From the NCBI RefSeq assembly GCF_900141815.1, contig NZ_FQYR01000002.1, positions 1 through 64,000 on the forward strand: a stretch of DNA of 64,000 bases. Reading direction: 5' to 3'. Both the position numbers and the translations under genes were made by a program. Each line of letters starts with the position of its first letter. Position 1 is the stretch's first letter. The notes beneath the pieces are model-generated. The model saw only the letters and a program-made list of their open reading frames with translations. It was not told where the DNA came from and searched no databases. Below, in pieces: positions 49,728 through 58,239 of the stretch. Source of the DNA: Rubritalea squalenifaciens DSM 18772 (lineage in GTDB: Bacteria > Verrucomicrobiota > Verrucomicrobiia > Verrucomicrobiales > Akkermansiaceae).

Positions 49728-50807
49728 TCACCTCAACACACACGCTGGCAAGAGTCGAGCAAAGCCGTGGATCAGCACGACCACCACAAACAGAAGATTC
49801 CGCAGAGGCATCACGATCACTTCCGCCCATTTGCGCATGAAACCCCTCTGATCTACACCTTTCATCAGGCTTTCTGAGCACACCTCCAAAGCGCTCACAC
49901 CATTGGGGAAATCTCTCAGACGATACAACCAGTCCCGCGGAATACCTTCCTCCCCTTGGAGCACCCCTGCACAGGCCCCTAAAATGGCAGACGTGGTATC
50001 CGTATCACCACCCAGAGCAATGATCTGTTTAATTGAACTCTCATAGCTCCAGCCATGAGAGAAGCCTACATGGAACAATACAGGTATCGTGTGATAGACA
50101 TAACCACTCACACCTTGCTCGCACCCTAGACGATCCACATAAGCAGCCGAATCCTCGGCCTGCTGCAATGACCCCCTTAAACCATCTAATAAGGCCTGCC
50201 ACTCATCATTTCCAAACCCATTCCAAATCTCTATCATCTCCGTGAGCTCTGGAGCCCTTTTTTCTCTCGCCACGAAGGCACAGAACTCAGCCACCGCCAT
50301 CGATCCATACATAGCTTTCGGATCCGTGTGCGTCAGCCTAGTGGACACGGTGACCAATTCACCTCTCAACACTTTGTCCTCGGCAGCATAAACGCCGATG
50401 ATTCCAGCCCGCATACATGGCCCGTTGCCCGCTGAAAAAACTCCCGTGTTGCGCATGAAGAGAAGATTCTTCATGCACGCCTTCGCGGTGGCTAATCCCA
50501 CTCCGGCAGGCAAACAAACAAACCACCACCGCATCCGGGCCGCGAGTGATGAGCGGAACCTGCTTACATCCCCACCAGAATCCACAAGCGAGCGGACCAC
50601 CATGACCATATGCTCGGTATCATCACTGACCATTCCCCTGCCTAAAAAGAAACGATGCTTCAGATTATCAGCCCATCCAAGCTTGGCTATACGGCTACGC
50701 TTCATACCCTCAGTAGGCAATCCGATAGAATCGCCGACTGCCTGCCCCAGGAGACAGCCGAGGATCTCATCCCCGGCTGTCTTGGTAATCCGATTAGACT
50801 GCTTCAT
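49728..50807 (-). CDS. ADP-ribosylglycohydrolase family protein
   Basis: 359 residues. Mg ligands of the DraG/ARH3 fold fit: VSDDTEH (60-66, Asp62-Asp63 after Ser61) and GGDTDTTSA (266-274). GDSIGLP is an additional conserved entry motif. It removes ADP-ribose from proteins or small molecules, or hydrolyses ADP-ribosylated nitrogenase-like targets in other taxa. The ATG overlaps the end of the SPFH-like gene by 14 bp, a sign of coupled translation. C-terminal LLFVVVVLIHGFARLL is a hydrophobic helix, unusual for the family, suggesting membrane association. Regulated by NrtR in this model. Confidence 0.85.
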   Translation of the reverse strand: MKQSNRITKTAGDEILGCLLGQAVGDSIGLPTEGMKRSRIAKLGWADNLKHRFFLGRGMVSDDTEHMVMVVRSLVDSGGDVSRFRSSLAARMRWWFVCLPAGVGLATAKACMKNLLFMRNTGVFSAGNGPCMRAGIIGVYAAEDKVLRGELVTVSTRLTHTDPKAMYGSMAVAEFCAFVAREKRAPELTEMIEIWNGFGNDEWQALLDGLRGSLQQAEDSAAYVDRLGCEQGVSGYVYHTIPVLFHVGFSHGWSYESSIKQIIALGGDTDTTSAILGACAGVLQGEEGIPRDWLYRLRDFPNGVSALEVCSESLMKGVDQRGFMRKWAEVIVMPLRNLLFVVVVLIHGFARLLPACVLR

Positions 50808-52074
50808 GCAGGTGCACCTCTGGTGTATCCACTTTTTCCAGACGGATGAGCTTGTCAGTCACTTGGTTCTCGGCGACGAGAACCTGAGTGAGATCAATGC
50901 CCAGCTCGGTCATGATTCTGAACTTGTCCTGCTGAGCCTGGAGCTTGCGATTCTCCGCATCTATCTGGATCGCGTATTCCTCGCGTTCCTGCTCGAGCTT
51001 CAGTCGGCCCCGCTCTTCTTCCTGCTTCAGTTTCGCAGCGTGCTCTTCACGCTCCTGCTCCACCTTGGCTTTCCAAATCTCGGTCTTGCGCTGGATGTCC
51101 GCTGTTTGCTCACGCTCGGCGAGTGCCAGCCGCTGCTCAGTCTGGCGAGCCTCTTCCTGACGCTCCTGCTGATTGCGCTCGTGATCGCGCTTCATGCGGA
51201 GGTCTGCCAGATTCTGCGCCTGAGCTTCGGTCTCAGCCTCCAGGGTGAGCTTGGTTCGGATCTCGATGGCATTGTCATGCATGGCCTGCAGCTTGGGAGC
51301 CGCCGCGTATCCGCGGTACACCACCTTGCTGATTTCATAGCCGATACGCTTGGCGCGCGTGACTAACTGCTGGTAGGTCTCCAGCTCATTGAGCGCGGCG
51401 GTATTCTCTTTAAAGGCGGCAAAGTTCCCTTGTGCCACAAAGGCCACCACATCCGCAGTCAGCGCATTAATGAAGTCTGCTATCGGATCATGTGTCTGAT
51501 CTAACATCTTATTAATGTCCGCCAGTTCAAAGAACACCATCACCTTCACAGTGATAAGCGCCTCGTCCGTGGTACGGACATTTTCGATGTCAAAGTACAT
51601 CTGATCCGGAATCACGCGTAGCTTCTGAAATTGAAGCATGCTGGGATACTTCCGCGCATCCTTCTCACCGGGCTTGGCCCCGTGCCAGCTGAATTCGTGC
51701 AGCCATTCGTTGGGCTGAGGATAGTACATCAGCGGCCCGAGCTCCACCCGGCGCTCCACCTTGCCGTCATTCTTCTGATAGACGACAAAGGCTTCATGCG
51801 CATTAAGCTCTTTGGCTTTCAGGATATCGATCTGCTCGATCAATACCGGGTTCTCCCACTCCACACAAGGCCCCGGACGGTGCTCCACCTCGCCGCTAAG
51901 ATAGCGGATCTTGAGGTATTGATGCGGTTCTGCGTGATAGCGCATGACCTTTTCCATGCGGACATAGTCTTCAAACCACAGCCGCTTCGGCCCCTCGATG
52001 ATGCGGTAGCTACCATCAGGCTTCCACCCCATCACCCGTTCTCCCTCTCTAATGGTTATTGGGATCAGGTTCAT
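50794..52074 (-). CDS. SPFH/band-7-like coiled-coil protein (vault-like)
   Basis: 426 residues. The N-terminal half (~60-250) resembles the SPFH/band-7 or major-vault-like fold (EVEHRPGPCVEWENPVLIE, LGPLMYYPQPNEWLHEF, TTDEALITVKVMVFFELADI). The C-terminal ~150 residues are a highly charged Glu/Arg/Gln coiled coil (DLRMKRDHERNQQERQEEA, KVEQEREEHAAKLKQEEE). There is no obvious transmembrane helix, unlike flotillins. It probably oligomerises. It sits between NrtR and the ADP-ribosylglycohydrolase in an operon, so it may scaffold ADP-ribose or NAD metabolism. The link is inferred from neighbours. Confidence 0.65.
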   Translation of the reverse strand: MNLIPITIREGERVMGWKPDGSYRIIEGPKRLWFEDYVRMEKVMRYHAEPHQYLKIRYLSGEVEHRPGPCVEWENPVLIEQIDILKAKELNAHEAFVVYQKNDGKVERRVELGPLMYYPQPNEWLHEFSWHGAKPGEKDARKYPSMLQFQKLRVIPDQMYFDIENVRTTDEALITVKVMVFFELADINKMLDQTHDPIADFINALTADVVAFVAQGNFAAFKENTAALNELETYQQLVTRAKRIGYEISKVVYRGYAAAPKLQAMHDNAIEIRTKLTLEAETEAQAQNLADLRMKRDHERNQQERQEEARQTEQRLALAEREQTADIQRKTEIWKAKVEQEREEHAAKLKQEEERGRLKLEQEREEYAIQIDAENRKLQAQQDKFRIMTELGIDLTQVLVAENQVTDKLIRLEKVDTPEVHLHEAV

Positions 52075-52090
52075 TGGTTTTCCTTTCTAC

Positions 52091-52780
52091 TTATAGTTGC
52101 AGTTCAAATCCTTCTTTCACCATCCTGTCGTAGGCCTCGCGGTCGAAGCGATAGAGACGCGCCGCGCGGCGAGCCACATCCTTCTCCACTTCATCAGTCT
52201 CTTCCAGAATGCCGAGTTTCAGGAGTTTCTTGCGGAAATTTCTCTTATCCAGCGGCCTCTCTAACACCGCTTCGTAAAGCTTTTGCAGCCTGCTCAGTGA
52301 AAACAACTCAGGCAGCAACTCAAAGCCGATCGGCTGATAGCGGATCTTTCCCTTCAAGCGCTCCTTCGCCACCTCCAGGATCTCTTCGTGGTCAAAGGCG
52401 AGTCCGGGCAGATCATCCAGCGCAAACCACCCGGCATCGCTGGCATCCGTATCCGCCACCACCTCATGATCTTCCAGATTGACGAGCGCATAGTAGGCCA
52501 CGCTTACCACGTGTTCACGAGGATCGCGACCGGGATCACCAAAGGTATAGAGCTGCTCCAGAAAGACGTTCTTCACGCCCGCCTCTTCCTCTAGCTCACG
52601 TTCTGCTGCGTTCCTCAGTGCCTCTCCGACGCGGACGAAGCCGCCGGGCAATGCCCACTTTCCTTGATACGGCTCCATCCCGCGTCGGATCAACAGCACC
52701 TTCAGGCCCTCTTCATCGAGCCCAAACAACACACAATCCACGGTCAGCGCAGGTCTCTCATATTCGTAGCTCACTGGCAT
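52091..52780 (-). CDS. nrtR: NrtR-type Nudix transcription regulator
   Basis: 229 residues. The N-terminal Nudix domain has a complete Nudix box (47-69: GFVRVGE, then REL-EEE-AGV), so catalysis may be retained. The C-terminal ~75 residues form a winged-helix ([38 protein letters not shown]) typical of NrtR. NrtR binds ADP-ribose or related nucleotides and represses NAD-related genes. It heads the SPFH-like, ADP-ribosylglycohydrolase and small-protein operon and is autoregulated by the two palindromes upstream, in this model. Confidence 0.85.
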   Translation of the reverse strand: MPVSYEYERPALTVDCVLFGLDEEGLKVLLIRRGMEPYQGKWALPGGFVRVGEALRNAAERELEEEAGVKNVFLEQLYTFGDPGRDPREHVVSVAYYALVNLEDHEVVADTDASDAGWFALDDLPGLAFDHEEILEVAKERLKGKIRYQPIGFELLPELFSLSRLQKLYEAVLERPLDKRNFRKKLLKLGILEETDEVEKDVARRAARLYRFDREAYDRMVKEGFELQL

Positions 52781-52791
52781 GCACTACTCAT

Positions 52792-52810
52792 AAGTGTACA
52801 AATGACACTT
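52792..52810. promoter_or_regulatory. Candidate NrtR operator 1
   Basis: AAGTGTACAAATGACACTT, i.e. AAGTGT-N7-ACACTT, centred 21 bp upstream of the nrtR start. It shares both arms with operator 2. Confidence 0.65.
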
Positions 52811-52821
52811 AGCAAGATATA

Positions 52822-52840
52822 AAGTGTATTTTTTACACTT
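52822..52840. promoter_or_regulatory. Candidate NrtR operator 2
   Basis: AAGTGTATTTTTTACACTT, the same AAGTGT-N7-ACACTT architecture as operator 1, 30 bp (about three helical turns) away. The two lie in the divergent region of nrtR and the membrane-protein gene at 52911, where one repressor could control both. Confidence 0.65.
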
Positions 52841-52910
52841 TGAGTCCCGCTTATAAAATACCACAGGGATTGTCATTGCTGAAAATCTGATACCCGGCTG
52901 GAATCAAAGC

Positions 52911-53393
52911 ATGCCGAAGCCAAGCATACAAAACCTCTCGATCCTTGATGGGGCCGTAGAAAACTTACAATACACAACCCAAATCTCAGGTGGCGGCGAA
53001 TCGTCAACACGCACCACCCACATTGCCCTCTTCAATCTGGCTAATCACCGCATCATGCTGAAGAGCCCTCAACCACCGATGATTCAGAATGGCGACCAAG
53101 TGATTGTCGCAGGAGGATCACAACCCGGCCAATTTACCGCACTGGCCTGCAGGAACATTTCGACCGGCTGGATGACCCAGACGCAGAACCAAGGCTGCGC
53201 GATCGCTATCTGCGCGGTCATGCTCGCATTCAGCGGCCTGTTCTGCCTGGTCATGCCCCTAGCCCTCCCCATGCCCATTTTCCTGGGCTACCTGATCTAT
53301 AAGATGAATAAATGGAGCAGCTTGACCCGCCAGGCCCACTCCATGATCGCGTATGTACCAGTGACAAAAATTCCACCCCTTCCCACGAGCTAA
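52911..53393 (+). CDS. Membrane protein divergent from NrtR
   Basis: 160 residues. N-terminal ~95 residues are soluble and strand-rich (ENLQYTTQISGGGESSTRT, NGDQVIVAGGSQPGQF), like an OB-fold or small beta domain. Then two hydrophobic helices (CAIAICAVMLAFSGLFCLV, LALPMPIFLGYLIY) and a short tail. The combination of beta domain and helices is reminiscent of NfeD-type partners of SPFH proteins, but order is reversed; this is only a comparison. It shares the candidate NrtR operators with nrtR. Confidence 0.65.
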   Translation: MPKPSIQNLSILDGAVENLQYTTQISGGGESSTRTTHIALFNLANHRIMLKSPQPPMIQNGDQVIVAGGSQPGQFTALACRNISTGWMTQTQNQGCAIAICAVMLAFSGLFCLVMPLALPMPIFLGYLIYKMNKWSSLTRQAHSMIAYVPVTKIPPLPTS

Positions 53394-53460
53394 TTTTCTC
53401 CCTTTCCCCGTGTAGAATTCCTAGCCCCGCGGGGCTTTATGGTCTATACCCATTAACAAC

Positions 53461-55263
53461 ATGACCGCAGACGCGCACACCGCACTTCAGTACTGTCCAG
53501 ATCTCTTTGCCTACCAACGCCGTAAGTCCCGCGTAATCATGGTAGGAGACATCCCATTCGGCGGGGACAACCCGGTCCGTATTCAGTCCATGATCACCTC
53601 GGACACCCGTGACACGGAAGCCTGCGTGAAGGAAATCCTGGAACTGGCCGAGGCAGGCTGTGAGCTCGTGCGCGTAACAGCCCAGACCCGCAAGTACGCG
53701 GAGAACCTGGAAAACATCCGTAATGGCGTACGCGAAGCTGGCTGCACCGTCCCCTTGGTCGCCGATATTCATTTCAAACCGGACGCCGCACTCGAAGCTG
53801 CCAAGTGGGTGGAGAAAGTACGCGTCAATCCCGGCAACTACGCCGACAAGAAGAAGTTCGAGATCCGCGAGTACACCGATGAGCAGTACGAGGAAGAACT
53901 GGAGCGCATCCGCGAGGAATTCACCCCACTGGTCAAGATCTGTAAGGAGCTGGGCCGCGCCATGCGCATCGGCACCAACCACGGCTCCCTTTCCGACCGC
54001 ATCATGAACCGCTACGGCGACACACCGCTCGGCATGGTAGAGTCCGCCCTGGAGTTCGCCCGCATCGCCCGTGAGAACGACTACCACAATTTTATCTTCT
54101 CCATGAAGGCTTCCAACCCGAAGGTGATGATCGAGGCCTACCGCCTGCTCGTCGCCCGTCTCCAACAGGAAGGCCCGGACTGGAACTACCCGATCCACCT
54201 CGGCGTCACTGAGGCAGGCGACGGTGAAGACGGCCGCATCAAGTCCGCCATCGGCATCGGCTCCCTGTTAGCAGACGGCGTGGGTGACACCATCCGCGTC
54301 TCCCTCACGGAGGATCCCGTGAAGGAAATCCCGGTGGCAAATGCGCTGGTCAAAAACATCGAGCAGTCCCACCTGCCAGCAGACCCGACTGGATCCCAGC
54401 GCGGCACGGTTCCATACAATCCCTTTACCTACGAACGCCGTCATTCCAAGGAGATCACGGTCAATGGTCACAAGCTCGGCGGCAACAACACCGTGCGCGT
54501 CTTCACCTCCCAGGAGAAGTGGAATGCCGTGGCACACAAGATCGAGAAGATGGGCGACTTTAAGCCTGAGGCTGTGATCGAACAATCCGGCTGCGTGGAA
54601 GTATGTCCACTCGATGAAGAGAAGATCTGCGAACTCAACTCTACTGCCGAGCCAACTCTGGTCACCGTTCCGGATGGGACGGACATGGCCGTGATTCATG
54701 CTTTCCGCCTGCTGGCTTCCAAGCTGGACGCCCACCACCCGATTCTCCTCAAGGACACCTTTACACCTTCGACCGACCCGGACGCCGATTTCCAGACCAC
54801 GCTGCTCACCGCTGCGCGAAACATCGGCTCCCTGCTCTGCGACGGCATTGGTGATGCAGTGATCATCCAGGGCGAGCAAGCCCCGGGACAATCCCTGCGC
54901 CTGGCCTACAACATCCTGCAGGCAGCCGGCACCCGCATTTTCAAGACCGACTACGTGGCCTGCCCAAGCTGCGGACGTACCCTCTTCAACCTTCAGGACA
55001 CCACCCAGAAGATCCGCGCCGCGACCGGCCACCTCAAGGGAGTGCGCATCGCCGTTATGGGCTGCATCGTGAATGGTCCGGGTGAAATGGCGGATGCCGA
55101 TTTCGGCTACGTCGGCGGCGCACCTAACAAGATCAACCTCTACGTCAACAAGACCCCAGTCAAATTCAACATCCCTGAGGCCGAAGCTGTCGACAGACTC
55201 ATCGATCTCATCAAGGAACACGGCAAGTGGATCGAGCCACCAGCCGAAGTCGCCGAGATCTAA
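53461..55263 (+). CDS. ispG: 4-hydroxy-3-methylbut-2-enyl diphosphate synthase IspG (long form)
   Basis: 600 residues, the long form typical of Chlamydiae, Verrucomicrobia and plants, with an internal insertion between the TIM barrel and the reductase part. The barrel start GGDNPVRIQSMITSDT and the C-terminal Fe-S region CPSCGRTLFNLQ with IAVMGCIVNGPGEMADAD carry the three cysteines that bind the [4Fe-4S] cluster. It makes HMBPP in the MEP isoprenoid pathway. First gene of a compact operon with the CPBP protease, thiL and hupE. Confidence 0.96.
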   Translation: MTADAHTALQYCPDLFAYQRRKSRVIMVGDIPFGGDNPVRIQSMITSDTRDTEACVKEILELAEAGCELVRVTAQTRKYAENLENIRNGVREAGCTVPLVADIHFKPDAALEAAKWVEKVRVNPGNYADKKKFEIREYTDEQYEEELERIREEFTPLVKICKELGRAMRIGTNHGSLSDRIMNRYGDTPLGMVESALEFARIARENDYHNFIFSMKASNPKVMIEAYRLLVARLQQEGPDWNYPIHLGVTEAGDGEDGRIKSAIGIGSLLADGVGDTIRVSLTEDPVKEIPVANALVKNIEQSHLPADPTGSQRGTVPYNPFTYERRHSKEITVNGHKLGGNNTVRVFTSQEKWNAVAHKIEKMGDFKPEAVIEQSGCVEVCPLDEEKICELNSTAEPTLVTVPDGTDMAVIHAFRLLASKLDAHHPILLKDTFTPSTDPDADFQTTLLTAARNIGSLLCDGIGDAVIIQGEQAPGQSLRLAYNILQAAGTRIFKTDYVACPSCGRTLFNLQDTTQKIRAATGHLKGVRIAVMGCIVNGPGEMADADFGYVGGAPNKINLYVNKTPVKFNIPEAEAVDRLIDLIKEHGKWIEPPAEVAEI

Positions 55264-55302
55264 GCCAGGTACTCAGCCGCCACCACTGGCGGACACAAGG
55301 AA

Positions 55303-56196
55303 ATGGAATTCATCGCATCACTCTCAGCCGAGGCCTTCGAGCACAACATCCTGCAGGACGTCATTCTGATCTGCATCGTCAGCTACGTCTTTGCCTCCTT
55401 GTTTTATGGTATGCTGAGAGCCCGTTCCCGTGGCCTCCACTGGAACCAGCTGGGCAAGGTACCCGTGGACCATCTGGGTGTCATCGATATTGCGGTGGCG
55501 GCCATTCTGGTGCTCATGTTCGCCGGCCCCTACCTGCTACCCTACAACCCGCCCGATCCTGAAAAGAAGCGGACGATCACAGATTCCATGATCATCCTTG
55601 GCTTCAGCACCCAGATCTTCTTTGCCGGAGTAACCTGCTTCGTCGTCTCTCTGCGTCACAATGTGACCGAGAGTTTTGGCCTCTACCGTAGTAACTTGCT
55701 AGTTATCGTCGGCAGCGCCGTAGCCTCTTTTATCCTGATGCTGGCCTCCATGTACTTACTGGACAGCGTCCTCCAACTCAACGACTGGCTGACGGAACGC
55801 CTGGGTGAAAGACAATTTCAAGAGGTTGTGAACCAGATGATGAGTGCCGAGGGTCAGCGCCTACTCATCCTGATCATCGGCGCCTGTATCGTGGCTCCGC
55901 TCTGTGAGGAAATCATTTTCCGCGGCTACCTCTACTCCGTCACCAAGCGCTACACGGGCCCGATCTTTGCCGCCATCTGCACCGGCGTCCTCTTCGGCGC
56001 GGTCCACGGGGAAGTCTGGTCTTTTATTCCGCTCTCTATACTAGGGATCATCCTGGCTTGCGTTTATGAATTCACCGGCAGCCTCTGGAGCAGCATTCTC
56101 ACACACGCACTCTTCAATGGCGTGAGCACCTTTTACATGACGCATCCCGAGTACTCCGAGCAAATCAAGAACGCCTGCCTACTCCCCTTCTGCTAA
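55303..56196 (+). CDS. CPBP-family intramembrane metalloprotease
   Basis: 297 residues with about eight hydrophobic helices. The conserved set is present: Glu202-Glu203-x3-Arg207 (CEEIIFRGYLY), His235 (FGAVHGE), and His268 with Asn272 (ILTHALFN). CPBP members include Abi/CAAX protease-like proteins, some of which process prenylated or bacteriocin peptides. Here it sits directly after ispG, an isoprenoid gene, but no substrate link is shown. Two bases separate it from thiL. Confidence 0.9.
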   Translation: MEFIASLSAEAFEHNILQDVILICIVSYVFASLFYGMLRARSRGLHWNQLGKVPVDHLGVIDIAVAAILVLMFAGPYLLPYNPPDPEKKRTITDSMIILGFSTQIFFAGVTCFVVSLRHNVTESFGLYRSNLLVIVGSAVASFILMLASMYLLDSVLQLNDWLTERLGERQFQEVVNQMMSAEGQRLLILIIGACIVAPLCEEIIFRGYLYSVTKRYTGPIFAAICTGVLFGAVHGEVWSFIPLSILGIILACVYEFTGSLWSSILTHALFNGVSTFYMTHPEYSEQIKNACLLPFC

Positions 56197-56197
56197 G

Positions 56198-57088
56198 ATG
56201 AATGTTTCCGACCTTGGCGAAGATCCCTTGATCCAGCGCATTACTGCCGGACTCCCCCAGCAGGCGAATGTGATCGTGGGACCTGGGGACGACTGCGCGG
56301 TCATCGAGCGCAACCACACCCACGACAGCCTGCTCAAGACGGACTGCATCGTGGAGCACGTCCACTTCTTGCCGGACACCGAGGCTGAGCGAATCGGCTG
56401 GAAAGCTGTGGCTCGCGTCGTCAGCGACTTTGCCGCCATGGGGGGCCTTCCCGAGTCTCTACTCGTCACGCTCGTCATCCCGCCAGAAACGGAGACCTCC
56501 TGGGTAGAGTCCCTCTACAGCGGCATGCAGTGCTGTGCAGAGTTTTACGGCTTCTCCATCGTAGGCGGGGAAACCTCCTCCACCACCAGCAGCTCACCGG
56601 CCATGATCTCCATCGCCGGCACCGGACTCGTAGAGAAAGGTCAGGCCATTCTTCGCAGTACCGCCCAGGATGGCGACCAGATCTTTGTGACCGGAAAACT
56701 CGGCGGCTCCATCCAGGGCAAGCACCTCGACTTCCACCCGCGCATCGAGCAAGCCCGCTGGCTGGCTGAGCACTTCAGGCCCTCCGCCATGATGGATCTC
56801 TCTGACGGCGTGGCAAAGGACCTGCCCCGTCTCGCCCAAGCCAGCAAGCTGGGCTTCCAGCTGGATACCGCAAAGCTCCCCTGCAGCGATGGCTCCACCA
56901 CAGAGAACGCTCTCAGCGATGGCGAGGACTTCGAACTCCTCTTCACCCTCTCTGCAGAACATGCCGAGCACTTAGCCACCATCTGGCACCAACATTACCC
57001 AGACATTCCTCTCACCTGCGTTGGCTACATGACGCGTGATGAATCCCAAGAACTCCACGGCGGGTGGGATCACTTCAAGCCGGCATGA
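56198..57088 (+). CDS. thiL: Thiamine-monophosphate kinase ThiL
   Basis: 296 residues. Phosphorylates thiamine monophosphate to thiamine diphosphate with ATP. Motifs of the ThiL/PurM fold: GPGDDCAVIE, LLKTDCIVEHVHF, DFAAMGG, GGETSS, MDLSDGVAKDL and SDGEDFELLF. Related to SelD, but the SelD active cysteine/Sec near the N-terminus is missing, so it is not the selenophosphate synthetase. Its stop overlaps the start of hupE (ATGA). Confidence 0.94.
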   Translation: MNVSDLGEDPLIQRITAGLPQQANVIVGPGDDCAVIERNHTHDSLLKTDCIVEHVHFLPDTEAERIGWKAVARVVSDFAAMGGLPESLLVTLVIPPETETSWVESLYSGMQCCAEFYGFSIVGGETSSTTSSSPAMISIAGTGLVEKGQAILRSTAQDGDQIFVTGKLGGSIQGKHLDFHPRIEQARWLAEHFRPSAMMDLSDGVAKDLPRLAQASKLGFQLDTAKLPCSDGSTTENALSDGEDFELLFTLSAEHAEHLATIWHQHYPDIPLTCVGYMTRDESQELHGGWDHFKPA

Positions 57089-58218
57089 GAAGACTCACCC
57101 TCTACTTCCTGCTCTCGCTGCTATGCCTGCTGAGAGCCCAGGCTCACGTCGTGGAACAAATGTTCGCCGACTTCAACGCCAGTGACGGCAGCTACCAGCT
57201 CACCATCCGCTTTGATGCCGGCATCTCCCTGCCAGAAATGCGGGCGGATAAGGAAGCCCTGCAACCCAAATTCTCCTGGCTGCAAGAAAGGTCTCCTGAG
57301 GAACTTGCCAGGATCAAAGCCGAGACCGAAAGCTTCCTCCACGAGTACCTGCAGTTCAGCTGGGACTCCATAGACTCAGAAAATCAGCCTCTCAACTTCG
57401 AGCTCAGCTTCCCCGCCTGGCAGCACACGCCACCAAAGTTTGAGGAGCGCTTTACCGACACTGGCTTTGCCTACTTCGACGTTATTTGCCACGGCAAGAC
57501 CCCAGACAAGCCCGGCACACTCAGCCTCAAGATCCGCGAAGGTGACTACCCGGATCTGGCAGTCGGCTTCCCCAATCAGCACATCCTCACCATCTACCCC
57601 GGCAAAGGTGAGAGGCTAATGGAACAGCAAGGCAAAGTCCGTGAACCCGACCAAGCGGACTCCTTCCTGAGCTTTCTCGACTACGGCTACCGCCACGTGA
57701 TTCCAGAAGGATGGGATCACGTTCTCTTCATCCTCGCCCTAGTCTGCCTGAGCTTTGCCTGGAAACCACTCCTCACCCAGTCACTGGTCTTCACCCTCGC
57801 CCACACCATCACACTCGGGCTGGCAGTCAGTGGGATCATCCCGCCATTTTCTGAAAACGCTACGACCCTGATAGAAATCTTCATCGCGGGCACCATCGCC
57901 TACGTAGCCATTGAGAACCTGATTTCAAAGCAAGTAAAGACCCACCGTCTCACCATGATCTTCCTCTTCGGACTGATCCACGGACTCGGCTTCGCCTCCG
58001 TACTGGGAGACAAGATCCGCGCAGCCGGAGAGATCACCCTGCCCCTACTGGCAACGAACTTAGGTGTCGAGCTGGGCCAGCTCTCCGTGATCGGCATCAC
58101 CCTGGCATGCCTGTTCTGGGCAAAGCAGAAGAGCTACTTCCCGATCATCCTGAAAAGCATCTCCTCCGTCATCGCCCTGACAGGAATCTACTGGGTATTC
58201 GACCGAATACCCTTTTAA
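57085..58218 (+). CDS. HupE/UreJ-family membrane protein
   Basis: 377 residues from the ATG that overlaps thiL's stop codon (ATGA). An N-terminal signal-like helix leads to a ~190-residue extracytoplasmic part, then six hydrophobic helices starting at GYRHVIPEGWDHVLFILALV, the hallmark of HupE/UreJ-2 proteins, with LVFTLAHTITLGLA and GLIHGLGFASVLGD. Histidines in these helices likely bind nickel or cobalt. Family members are metal permeases or energy-linked proteins; substrate is unproven. Last gene of the ispG unit. Confidence 0.88.
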   Translation: MRRLTLYFLLSLLCLLRAQAHVVEQMFADFNASDGSYQLTIRFDAGISLPEMRADKEALQPKFSWLQERSPEELARIKAETESFLHEYLQFSWDSIDSENQPLNFELSFPAWQHTPPKFEERFTDTGFAYFDVICHGKTPDKPGTLSLKIREGDYPDLAVGFPNQHILTIYPGKGERLMEQQGKVREPDQADSFLSFLDYGYRHVIPEGWDHVLFILALVCLSFAWKPLLTQSLVFTLAHTITLGLAVSGIIPPFSENATTLIEIFIAGTIAYVAIENLISKQVKTHRLTMIFLFGLIHGLGFASVLGDKIRAAGEITLPLLATNLGVELGQLSVIGITLACLFWAKQKSYFPIILKSISSVIALTGIYWVFDRIPF

Positions 58219-58239
58219 GCCTCTCTAGCAGCAAGATGC

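Noticed and set aside
56198-57088. selD (selenophosphate synthetase)
   Set aside because: The fold is shared, but the N-terminal Sec/Cys-containing loop is missing and the motifs are those of ThiL.
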